From: Paraspadella gotoi
Lineage: Eukaryota; Chaetognatha
Length of the DNA: 64,000 nucleotides
Assembly (NCBI GenBank): GCA_051294375.1
Contig: JBJCIZ010000239.1
Location: 2,865,476 to 2,929,475 of the forward strand
Direction: 5' to 3'
Shown here: one piece after another, positions 1 through 17,200 of the stretch
Layout: every line of letters begins with the position of its first letter
Numbering within the stretch: the stretch's first letter is position 1
The notes under the pieces: generated by a model
Seen by the model: only the letters and a program-made list of their open reading frames with translations
The model's database searches: none
What the model was told of the DNA's origin: nothing
Position numbers and translations under genes: made by a program

Positions 1-2407
1 GCTTTTTTAAAGGAGGTCATGTCGGTGAAAGTGACGAAGGATCGCTCGCACGAATGTTCGGGAAGAAGCTTTTTTCTGTTCTGCTTTTTGACTTCCTTGT
101 TGTTGGAATCGGATTTGTCGGTGGATGAGGAGGAGGAGGATTCGCTGACGAGATCCGACGGCGGAGGGACTGAGTTTTCTAGAGAATCCTTTTCGAAAAA
201 AATAAATCAAAATATATAAGAGAAAAAATAAGCAACTAATAAAACAAAAACACATAAGCTGAAAAATCACAATGCAGCGGTGAGAGCGACTTTACCTCTA
301 ACTCGACGATCGGCATCGTGGTGCTGTGGAATAGAATTTGAGGTCCGGTTCTAATGAGTTTGCTGAACCTCGCCGCCTTCTTCTTTTCCATCTCCAACTT
401 TTGAAACTCGTGAAGGGAGAGGAGGTTCTAGAGAAAGAGTTGTTAGAGACAATGTATTCCGAGGAGAAGAAGAGAAAGGTGCAAAGTCGCTCAAGGAAAG
501 GCAAGACTCGAACCTGTTTCTCCGTTTCCTTGGCCTCCTCGAGCAACTCTTCCTGCGTGAGTCTCCGCACGGCGGCGACGTTCTTCCGCGACGCCATCTC
601 CGCCATCATCTTCTTCCGAATTTCATCCTCTTTCTTCCGCCGATCGGATTCCGCGGATTTCAGAGACGTCGTCGCTCTGTCATATATATATTAAGAGAGT
701 GGTCTTTTCATACAATTGAAACATTCTTTGAAACATTATACCACTTCATTGATAGGGAAGCCAGGTACTCTGGGAGTGAATAAACGAGACTGAGAAAGAG
801 TCTTTATTGAAAGCTTGAAGGGACCTGCTATGTCATTATGTAAGAGTGATGGAGGCCTTAAACAACCAAAGCCTGTCTAAAGTCAGGGGCAAGATAGCTT
901 ATTTATCAAATGAATGGATATTTTTTATATTGGTTTTACAATTTTCATATCAAAAAAACACAAAACAAAAAAATTAAATTAGGTTAAATGAAAGTTAATC
1001 GAAAAATATCGGGATTAAGGAAATCTTGGTACTCCAACCCGGCCGTCGCTTCCTTCAGCAACTCGGAATACCAGTAAACGTCTTCTTTGCTTACAACTCA
1101 ACTCTTGAATTTACCACGACATAAATGATAGTTGATAAATCAAAGTCAATCAACCAATGAATAAATCGTTGAATGAGTAAAGGACTTCAAAATCAAAAAA
1201 CAAATTACTATTTAGACTTCGAAGTTGGAGACAGAGAGAGTCAGATTCCCCCGACTCAACGATGACAAGGTTCGGAAAAGAAAAATTTAAAGCCGCGGAA
1301 CATCGGGTCTTATAACCTGACTTTGGTCCTCGGGGGTGCGTCGGCGTCGTTCTTTGCTCCTTCCACGCCCACTTCCGCTTTCCTCTTTCGCCGCGCCGGC
1401 GCTCTTTTCGGCTCCGCTTTCGTCCCCTTCGGCTCCGGCGCCGATCGCCCGCCCTTCTTCGGCGTCTCCTTTCTTTTCTTTTTGTCCTTAATCTCTTTCC
1501 TTTTCGGCTCTTTGTAGGCCTGGAGCCGGATAGAAGTGTAAATATGTATAAGAGAGGAACTTTTGATTTATAGGAAAATGAAATTGAGCTCCTCAATCTA
1601 ATTTGCATACAGTCGTTTTGGAAGTCAACTCAAATTCACAACTGATGTTAATTTGTGGTGATATATTGCAGACATTGTTTTAATTTTTTTTCGTTGCATT
1701 AAATGAGAAAATTGTGTTTTGTTTTCAGACAACGAAAATTTATTATTATTATTAATTTATACATTTATATAAATTATACTACAAAACGGACATGTTTCGG
1801 CTATAATGTTAGCCTTCATTTTGCGCTGATGAAGGCTAACATTATAGACGAAATATGTCCGTTTTTTATTATTAATAATAATAATTAATTTTCGTTGTCT
1901 GAAAATAAGACACAATTTTCTAATTTAAAGGCGATAAATTGCGAATTTACGCCGGTCAAAGTGCTAATAAACAAAATCATAATATAGAGATTCATGTTTA
2001 TTCATGATCATAAATCGGCCTCTCGACAAAGACGGCGACGCAGCGCTGCGCGAGGAAATACCTTGGTGTAGACTCCGCCGGTGGGCGCTCTCCTTTTCTC
2101 TTCGTCCTCGCCCTCATCGATCTCGGCCTCACCTTCCGCGTTCTCGTCGATGTCGAAGTCGGAATCGACTCGATCCGAATCGGAGTCTTCCGATTGATAA
2201 TCCTGCGCGAAAAGAGAGAATCTCCGAGTTAACAAAACTGATCATCTTACTCCCCGCGATTCCAACTCGGGTTCGGCCCACCCCGTCGTCCTCCACTTCT
2301 TCGAATCCACCGTAGGTCGTTTTGTAAAACTCGTCCTCTTCCTCCTCGTTGAGAAGACGCGCCATTTTGGAGCCGGCGTTCTCGCGACGCTCACGCACCG
2401 CCGCCAT
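1..2407 (-). CDS. VPS72: VPS72/YL1, SWR1/SRCAP-complex subunit (3' end beyond window)
   Basis: YL1 family proteins are histone H2A.Z chaperone subunits of SRCAP and TIP60/p400 remodellers in the nucleus. The start ATG is at 2407. The N-terminus carries an EEEEDEFY..TYGGF signature followed by an acidic stretch ending DSDFDIDEN, which is the H2A.Z-H2B binding part of the family. Exons: 2407 to about 2255; 2202-2062; 1519-1317 (AYKEP, Lys/Pro-rich); 676-514 (RLTQEELLEEAK); 427-296 (NLLSLHEFQKLE..ILFHSTTMP); about 192-1 (CERSFVTFTD). Order and motifs match the family. The C-terminal YL1-C domain runs off the left edge. Two joins are out of phase by one base: exon 1 at the G-run matching 2281-2284, and the exon 5/6 boundary near 190. 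A SINE-like repeat and a fold-back MITE sit in the introns. Confidence 0.9.
692..952 (+). repeat. SINE-like interspersed repeat, family R1, copy a
   Basis: About 250 bp inside a VPS72 intron. It shares ordered blocks with copies at 26145-26351, 38430-38679 and 60014-60236: CACTTCATTGATAGGGAA, GAATAAACGAGACTG, GATGGAGGCCTTAA, AAGCCTGTC.AAAGTC and AAGATAGCTTATTTAT. It has no coding capacity. The 3' end approaches the ATATTGGTTGTACCAAT tail seen in other copies. Confidence 0.85.
1577..1615 (+). repeat. Short palindromic element with octamer-like motif (copy 1)
   Basis: Imperfect inverted repeat (AAATGAAATTGAG / CTCAATCTAATTT) followed by ATTTGCATAC. Closely related copies lie at 52868-52910 and 61590-61630, each also in an intron. 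See findings. Confidence 0.7.
1697..1927. mobile_element. Fold-back MITE, nearly full-length hairpin
   Basis: The left half is the reverse complement of the right half over about 110 bases with few mismatches, leaving a loop of roughly ten bases near 1825. The outer arms contain GAAAATTGTGT and CAGACAACGAAAATT; the inner arms contain CGGACATGTTTCGGC and ATAATGTTAGCCTTCAT. No transposase is present, so this is a non-autonomous foldback element in a VPS72 intron. A partial relative lies at 9855-9892. Confidence 0.8.
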
Positions 2408-5400
2408 TTTGATTTTTTTTTCTTCAAGTTTTAAAATAAAAAGGTTGTTGATGGCCTTTTCACGGACAAAAATAACTGTTTCCTATTGAATCGTTCTGGA
2501 AGGTCAAAAGCATTTTATATTAATAGATCGGTCTCGACAACTGTTGTATTTAGTATATAAAAAACAAAAATAAAAGCTATTTACAATCTGTCAATACGAA
2601 AGCAAAAAAAAAAAAACACAAAAAAAAACACAAATTAGTTTAATCATAAGCCAATTTTATTTAAAAAGAAAATCACGATACAAAGGCATTGTAATTGTAT
2701 TACTAAAAACAAATAAATTAAAAAATATATTTTTAACAACCAAGAGCAACCGAGAAACAAGTAACCTCAATACGAGCCGCGATAACACATCAAAATTATC
2801 ATTTTTTAAAATATTTTGAATTGTTTTCCATAATTATATAGGTAAATCTCCAAACAATAAAAATCCTCACAATCATAATTTTAATATTAAACTATTTGTT
2901 AACACGTATAATATAGGAATAATATCAGTGTGGTCCTCTTTACATTTTAATATGCATAATTTTAACTATAATCGTCAAACGCTCCTCTATTTGAATATTA
3001 TTATTAGAATCAGTTTTTTGCCTAAAATTGAATTGAAAGACCATATCCTTTAAAGTGGATCAATCATTTATTTCATATGAATTTTTGTGACGAACTAATC
3101 TTTGTTAAAAACTGAACTAGATTTTTGAAATCGAGGCTTGTATAAAAATCACACGTCACTTTAGCATTCAGTAATTTCTTTACTAAACTCGACAGCGGGC
3201 ATCGGACGATAAATTCAGATTGGTTATAATAATATTTTTTGTCAAATACCAAAAACACAAAAAATATTCCCACGATCCCATTAGCAAAAGAAAGATTTGG
3301 TGGGTGGATTTGTATACACTGAGGAGAAAAGGCGCGCTCCGCATGCACACAATGAGCGGGCGTAAACTAAGCTGTACACTAAGGCGCAGTGAAAATAGCC
3401 AAATTTTATGTAATCGACATTTGAAAATCACAAAAAATTTTTACCTTTAAATATAATTTCATTGTAGGTAAAACGTGTATTTGACTAGTGACTACAATAT
3501 TTTCACGCGAATGGCAATTTCATTTCAAATTCAAATCTAGCGGTTTAATTTTAAAGTTTTTAAACTATTTTACTATATATAAAATGGCAAACTATTATAA
3601 AAGCCATAAAGTTCACGTGGTAGAATATTTTTTATGATAAATTTCAAACCTTGATATGAATTTCACGAGGCGCTATGGTGCACAAAGCCCAAAAAATCTT
3701 TAGTACATTACCTGTACAAAAGGTTCTGATAACAAGCATGAAGCGAGACAAACGTTCAGCCGAATTAGAACAAGGCATAGAGAAGCTGTTGAAACCGCCT
3801 TAATAGACCCATATTTTTAAAATTTTATTATCATATTGAGAACTGCGAAAACAAACTAATAGATGTCCCTAAAAAATATTCGAACACAAAAAAACTGCAA
3901 TCTAGTATAACTATATATATGTATAGAAGATAGATTTATTAAGTTCGCCACTCTCGATTGCGCAAGGGGATCAAAGCGGCGAGATAGCTCACACAGTGTA
4001 TTAAGTACCGTTTTCGAGCCTTTGTAAGATTAATTTATGAAAAACATGATTTGTATTTTTTTTAAATGAAACTTAACTAAATATTTCATACGAAGTTGAA
4101 AAAAAGTAAAAATTTCAAGAAAAAATATTAAGAATAAGGCAGGAAATGATATACTGGCGTGGAAAATGATCATAAACCAAAAAATATATTAAAGGACATA
4201 TCTATTGTTTTGTTTAAAAATTAATGCCGACATTTTAAAATATTTGTGGCGAAGGGCGAAAAACCAAGGACCAAATTTATCCAGTTCTCAGAAATAGAGG
4301 GTTAACGCATTATACTATATTAATATATTATATTATATAATGTTCCGACAACCGGTTCTTTGCCGCACGACCCAGGCATCAACAAGCGAACCCGCCATTG
4401 ACGAATGTATTAACCGGAACTGAACAGAAATAAAAGATGGTACATGCTGATAATGTTGCCTAGCAAGTTCAATTTTTATCTCACAGCTAGAATTAAAGGC
4501 GTCATTGAATGAACGGAAAGCAAAATAAAGCTTTTTACCCAAAAGTTCCCTCACAGTAAACGGTTTAGAATTGGTATTGAAATAAACTTCAATTAGGAAT
4601 TGTGAAATACGGTGAAATATGGAATATAATGATTAGTGAATAACGGTAGCAAATTATGATTCATGAAAGGTAGCTAGTGGACGATTAATGATAGCTAAAT
4701 ACCGATCAACATATTATCAGGAGCTTCCCTTTAACATAGTAATCTCTGTACCCTCAATCATTTTCATGCCATATTTCATTTATTACCGAAATGGCATTCC
4801 CTGTAAAATAATAATTTTTTTCGCGTTTTACTTTTCACAGGTGAAGATTAAATTTATACCATACAGTAAATTTAGTTACCCTAAAAAACAATATGCAAAT
4901 GAGACGCATAACGGTAAACCAAAAAATAATTCAACCTTCCTTAGTTTCAATTGCTGTATTAAACAAACAAATATTTGAATTACAGCAAAAAGCTCAATTA
5001 TATCTTGGGAGCACTGACTCGAAAAATTCACAAATACTTAATTTCATATCACAAAATTATTAAAAAACTTTCAAAAGTTTAGCAAACTTAGTTGCACGCC
5101 TTCCGGGAAAAAAGCTTAGTGTGAAATTTCTCTTCATGTGATAGCGATTGATTTGATGATGATTGACTTGGTGAGAGAAGGCGCTGCTGATTTTCGAGAG
5201 CCTCATTTATGTAAAAAAATTCTTTCTTTGATGACAAATTACTTACGTGTAAACTCGACGCATCACTGATATGGTTATATTGCTGCGAACAAAAAAAGTT
5301 ATGACTATGGACGAAAAATGCTTACGATATATAGCATAAATACGACGTAAGGTGGTAGCTGTAAAGCACCTCCCCATTATCGCGAGTTAAGGAATGGACG

Positions 5401-5428
5401 TTATTTGTTGCGAATTAAAAAAAAAAAA
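2408..5428. other. Intergenic AT-rich DNA, no gene seen
   Basis: This is the largest gene-free stretch, between the VPS72 start and the AGAP stop. It should hold the VPS72 promoter and the AGAP 3' UTR. Open frames here are short and have neither splice-linked continuation nor recognisable motifs. I found no tRNA-like fold. Confidence 0.6.
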
Positions 5429-11398
<5,970 letters not shown>

Positions 11399-12135
11399 GG
11401 CCGGGGTCCGACGACGACGGTCGAATTAGACGAAGGGATTAAAAAATGACGATTTAAGAATCGAGGCGTTTTATCTCTGCGTCACAACGCCAAAGACGGC
11501 AGGAGCGGCATAACGAAAATGACTAGTTGGACATTCCCGGTCGTCTCTATTGGCAGTGGGTTTGTGGGATCGGACCGAGGTCGTTCCTTTTTAATCTTTT
11601 GACAGTCAAATTCACTTCCATCACATTAAGTGTTTTATAACTATCTAAATTTTTTTTAAAAAGGAAACTGCACGGGTTTGATGAAGTAAGAACAACCGCG
11701 AGTTTTAAACTTAATCGGTCTAAATAAAATATATACAACTTGTTCGGCAAGGAGATAAACATTGGGAGCTGCCATCGAGTAGTTCGTCAAGAGCGACGAT
11801 TAGCGACCTCTTCCTTCAAAATACGAAACAAAAGCGAGACGAAATTTTCGAAAGAGTATTTTCATCGTATTATTTTTTGACGCACAACTTATTAAACAAG
11901 TTTTTGAAGATAAAGACTGGAATAAATTTGTAAAAGTTAGTTTTTAACACATGATAAAAATAACAAAATATAAAAATGAAATTAAAACTAAAATTAAAAC
12001 AAATCGACTCGTATTTGGAAAAAAAAAAACTTCCGTTCGATCCAGACCCCCAAAAAAATACAAGGACAAGAACGAAGGAAGCCTTCCGTTGTATAAAAAT
12101 CTTTGCGGTTTGCGATTCGTAATCAACGGCCGAAT
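11399..12135. other. Intergenic: AGAP 5' flank and RAP 3' flank
   Basis: No coding exon was recognised. The GC-richer part next to 11398 (to about 11590) is probably the AGAP 5' UTR or promoter. The rest is AT-rich 3' flank of the RAP gene. Confidence 0.5.
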
Positions 12136-13411
12136 TTACAACTCGCCCAGGTCCCTCGACCCGATTCTCTCTTCGAGATGAGATTCCAGTTTTTGGATCT
12201 TCTGTTCGAGTTCCTTTTGCCGCCGCCGCATGTTTCCGTGTTGAACGTGATCGACGCTCTTTCCATCCTTGTGGTCGTTCTCGATGGAATCCGCCTGATC
12301 GCGCACCCACTCGTGCTTCTCGAGCTTCTTCTGAAAGTGGGCCAGTTCCTCCTTGAGCGAGTGGAGCTCTTCCGCGGTGAAGTTGGCCTTTTCCGCGCGG
12401 AGCCAGAACTCGAGGACTCGTGGTTCCTTGAATTGGGATCCGCTGCCGCCGATTTTCTCATTGATTCGATCCCAGTTTTCTTTCAACTCTTCCTTTTTAT
12501 CTCTCACTTCTCTCTTCTTCAACATTTGGGTGTGTTCCGAGTTTTCTTGGTACTTGTGAGGAGGGGCGTCCCCTGATAGAAAAATAAAGAACGTTAACTT
12601 TTCATACAAATTGGAAGCGTCTTACCTTCCAGTCAAATGATAAATACAATACGCGTTTAAATATAAATAAATAAACAGACCGACCCAAAAGTAACTACGT
12701 GGGGTAGCTCCGCGAATGGCCGATTCTCAAAGTAAGTGACAAAATGAATAAAAATATTTGGTTTCCGAACCCTTCACCTTGAGGAATCTCATTGGAGACA
12801 GAAAAGTCGTCGTCGTCTTTCAACAAGAGATTAAGTTGATCTTGTTTCTCCTGATGATGACGCAGCTCAACTTTAAGCGCCTCCAACTCATTTTCGTCGA
12901 AGCCGCTCTTCGCCGCCAACTTCCAGAGTTTGTCCACTTTTGGGTCGGCGAAGGAAGCCGAGGTTTTTTCTCCCGGGGAGACTTCGTTGAATTCCTTGGC
13001 GCTGAACTTCTTAGATCCCGGGGTTAGCGCCTCGACCAGCTTTTCCTTCAGGTCAAACTCCAAGACGATCCGATTGAAACTTTGGCGAAGGGCGGCGGCG
13101 ATTTCGCCGTCTTGGTCGTAGCCCGGTCGCATCTTGCCGTGCTTGTGGTCGAGCTCTTTCTGGTCGTGACTTTTTAGGGCGAGGAAGAGAGCGTCCAGAC
13201 GAAGGGGGTCCAACAACTCTTTCTTCTTCGCCTTTTGCCAGACGATGTTGATTCGGTTCATGCGAAAGGGAGCCTCGTTTTCGGGGCGGGACGGAAGAGG
13301 CGAGCCGTCGCCGGGAGAATTTTTATTCGAAGAGTATTTATTGCCTCCACTCGGCTCGATCATCGCGAGACCGAACAGGATAAAGAATCCAATTAATGAG
13401 AGTCGAAACAT
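12136..13411 (-). CDS. LRPAP1: RAP, LDL-receptor-family chaperone (alpha-2-macroglobulin receptor-associated protein)
   Basis: RAP is an ER-resident chaperone that stops LDL-receptor-family proteins from binding ligands too early. Two exons, 13411-12778 and 12572-12136, join in phase (CCTCAAG/GTGAAG donor) to 356 residues, close to the usual length. Residues 1-20 are a hydrophobic signal peptide. Three RAP helical-bundle repeats follow: domain 1 (FRMNRINIVWQKA), domain 2 (DPKVDKLWKLAAKSGF) and domain 3 (EPRVLEFWLRAEKANF). The protein is rich in Lys, Glu and His. It ends DLGEL, whereas vertebrate RAP ends HNEL, so ER retrieval may be weak or use a variant signal. Confidence 0.93.
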
Positions 13412-14250
13412 GTTTACAATTCCGTTTAAAAATACTGTGAAAAAAAAAATCGGAAGGTTGACTACTTTGACGAAATAAAATGCGTGTCAAAAAAGAAAAA
13501 AAATTAAACGATTCATTTTCGAAAATAGGACCAACGAATACTAATCTACCTAGTACCTTCTACTAATAATCTATATAAATGGTGTATATATGTATAATCA
13601 GTACAGAAAAAAATTATCGCTACATAAAACACTCGTAACCTTTGAACGATAAACGGAATGTAAAGTGAAAAAAAATCGACTAAAATCGAAAACAAATAAT
13701 CAGAAAAAAATATTAGACTAGATCGTATTTTCAAATAACTGGGAATATTTCATTCTTCATTACTAATGAGAATACTATGCGAAAATGATAAACTTACTCT
13801 TCGTTTGAACGTCTGAATGTTAAATGTTTATCTACACAGGTATAATTAAAATGGACACAGAATCCAGCAATTTTAAATCAAAATCTTAACCACCAAGTGA
13901 CGGGGCACAATAAACTACTATCTCCAAAACAAGACAAGCCAGAGCCGAACAAAGGTCATTTAAATTGTAATTTGAGCATTAAAAGCTGCAAATTCTTATC
14001 CATTATTTCGAAACAAATAAAAATTTCAAAAGCTTTCATTTTTATAATTTCGAGGATAAAAAACGTTTTTTTATCACTTGCTGAAAACTCCATTAAACAC
14101 AAACCATGGACATTGTATCGGCAAAGCAATGCAATTTAAAGTCAAAAAATATCTAGAAGCGATTTCAAAATATTAAAAAATAAAGTAAATTAAAATGTGC
14201 GGCTATGTAAATTTCGTTCTTTTTTAATCAATGCAGTGCAATGCCATATA
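13412..14250. other. Intergenic, AT-rich, no gene seen
   Basis: 5' flank of the RAP gene and 3' flank of fucokinase. There are no recognisable exons or structured RNA. Confidence 0.5.
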
Positions 14251-17200
14251 TCAGGCCATTATGTAAGTAGATTTGCCATCCATAACAGGGCCGCCACAAA
14301 TATCGCTCGCAACTTTGTAAACTTGCATACCTTGTTCATCGATAGACATGGGATAAATTTCAAAACCTTCTGCCCCAGAGACCGTTTCTATCAAACTCGT
14401 AATATGCTGTGAAGCGAGCGGCTCCTTCGTGAGAACCATCAAGAAACCGCCACCTCCTGCACCGGTAAGGAGCTGCCCTTTGACATGAGGAGTCAAAACT
14501 TGCATGACTTGACGGAGGATCAGCGGATCGCTTGAAGGTGACATCACTTTTTTCTGTTCCCAATACTTGTTCATGCAGACGCCAAGAGCATCCAAGTCAC
14601 CAGCGGTAATGGCGCGCGCTGCGTCTTGAGCGTTCTCTACCAACCCGCGCACAGTATTAACGATCGACGGTTCTCGCGATAACCACCTGCGCAAAGCCTC
14701 GAGCAAAATATTCTTCGCCAATCTTGTCTTTCCCGTGTAAATCAGAAGAAGGTGGTCACAAAAACGACTTTTGAAACTCTGATCCGGCTCCAGAACCTCG
14801 ACCTCGATTTTAACAGGAAGTTGTGGCTTGGAAGAGCACATTTTGAAACCAGGTAAAAGTCCCCCGACCTGATCTTGCCACCCACCGCCAGTTGTCAGCA
14901 TTTGCTCGAGGATGAGAACGGCGTGAAAAATACTATCGTTTGTATACTCAAAACCTCTCAATTCATAGAGGGTGGCAAGAAGGGCGCCAGCCAAAATGCT
15001 ACTCGTGCCGAGACCACTGCCACGAGGAAGATTAGACCAACAACGAATTTCCAATCCGGGAGATTGAATGCTTTGCATCAGCTGATCGGCAAGTAGCATT
15101 TCGTGCGCACCACTGGGAGACTGATCGCCAGATTCTCTGCTTTGAGCCAATTGAACTAAATCGGGCAACTTGACGATGCCTGTAAAAATCAATGCGGTTT
15201 TTACCAAGGCCCCCGGGGACATGGGTTGATTGAAATCTTTAAAGTCGTCGACCGAAGACAACTCGATGTAATCGCCGCCGCTTCCGTCGGCAGAAAAGCA
15301 AATCCTTACCATTGGTTCGTGAAGCCTCATGACTTTGGCACCGATTGGTCTTTTTTGGTCAATCAAAATCGCAACGTTAGTCACACACCCCCCTCCATCC
15401 TTATTTTCGTAGGTCATCGGTGGGGTGTCTGACCAACCTCCCGACAAATCCAAACGCGCCGGACATTCGGCAACAATCCAATGGTTTCTCCCCTCAATAT
15501 CCTCCGCATCTCCGCGATCTTGTTTCGGAGAGACGGCGACCAAGTTCTTCGACAATAAAATGGATTGACGAATCAAAATCTGCGCAGCGCCCTCGTAATG
15601 ACGGGAAGCACGCACCAAGCGTTGCGGGCGATCCATCCAATGGCGACGTTCTGCCGCTAGACGTCGGATGCCCTCAGTCAGGTCACCGATAGCAATTTGA
15701 GCAAACGCGTTCTGCCACGATTTATTTCCCGCCGGACCCGAACGCAACCCTCCCTTACCCTTGGCCAAGCATCCGAGAACATCGGCAATTGCGGCCAACG
15801 TTCGCGTTAACGGAGTCAGACCCGAAACCCCGTGATATGAACATTTTTCCGCGGTGTCATCCAAAGAATCTAACAGGATTCCCTCCTTTCCTTCCAAAAT
15901 GGCTTGCGTGAAGTAAGGCAGAAGATTTACTCGATCACCTTCCAAAATTACTTTATTGATTTTGGCGCAGAGAGAGGACCAAAACAAGCGGTGGCGAGTG
16001 TCCAGCTCCAGGTCGGTATTGACGAAAAAGTATGCCTCCATCGGCGACAAGGTCAGACCGCCAGTGCGACACTGCGTCAGCAAAGCACCAGTGTCTCCTT
16101 CGCTAATTAGATGGAGATAATGCTGGATGATGAGAGTCGGATCGGAAGAGAGCAAAACGGGAAAGGTTTTCCAAGACCATAGAGTCGTGTTTTCCCCAGC
16201 GTTGAGAACCGAGTCGATTCCCGAGCCCAGGGAATCCAAGTAAGGGGCCAACGGACGGCCCAAGAAGGTCGAGTTCGGATACTTAATGGGCATGTTGATG
16301 TCATCGTGGACGTTAAAAAAGACGAGAAAGCTCCCAAGCGTCGGTGTGGGAGTACTTTGCGGAACGGCGTCCAAACCCTGAGATGAAAATGTGTGATCGG
16401 AAGACGGAGCGGGAACCCGAATCCGGATGAAGAGAAAGACCGTCCCGTCGGGAATGACGATCGGGGTCGCGTTCGACGATAGGTGCAATTTTAATCCGCT
16501 AATGATGCAATCTTGACCAATGGATATTGCACCCTTGAGATCGCAATGCTGGACGACGGCCCCGGAAGAAATACTGACTCCTGGCACGAGAGAAACGCGA
16601 GTAATTTTTCGCGGTAAAGAAAAAAAAGTTCTGTAATAAAAGAAATGTACAGACCTTTTCCGACGAAAGAGTTGGAAATTATTGCCTCGGTAGAAACGTG
16701 TTCCTCGTCCACGAAAGAGTGCTTAATGGCCAATCCTCCAGGCGGCGACCCTTTCAAAAGCTCCTTCATTTGCGCGGCGAAACCCCGGGGTTTCGCGCTG
16801 AGATACTCGAGCCTCCCACCCGGGACCACCACGACTCGAGCTTCGTGTCCGTGAAGTTGGTCCCAGATGACGCGACGCGCCCGATAGAGAACGTCTCGTT
16901 CGTTGACCCGCACCGGCTGCTTGACGAATCGTCCGTAGAGGTGGCGATTTTGGAATTCCTCCAGAGTCACGTTCGATGACAAAGGAAGGAGAAAGTCGAA
17001 AAAGAGCGAGAGGCCGACAGGGACGAGGCCTGTAAATCAAATTTATATTTATAAATATGTATATCAATAAACAAGTTTGAGCAAACGATGTCGAATCTGC
17101 CCACGATCATTATCGGTAATTAAATAATTAATAAATTAATAATTAATTCACGTTAATTAATTTTTTAGTCAATTAATTAATGTTTATTTTGATTGATTAA

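Noticed and set aside
2408-5428. Several short open frames in the large intergenic region
   Set aside because: AT-rich, no recognisable motifs, no acceptable splice-linked extensions and no codon bias like that of neighbouring exons.
12103-12576. Plus-strand open frame of 157 codons over RAP exon 2
   Set aside because: Antisense shadow of a conserved exon; it has hydrophobic bias only because the sense strand is rich in Glu, Lys and Arg codons.
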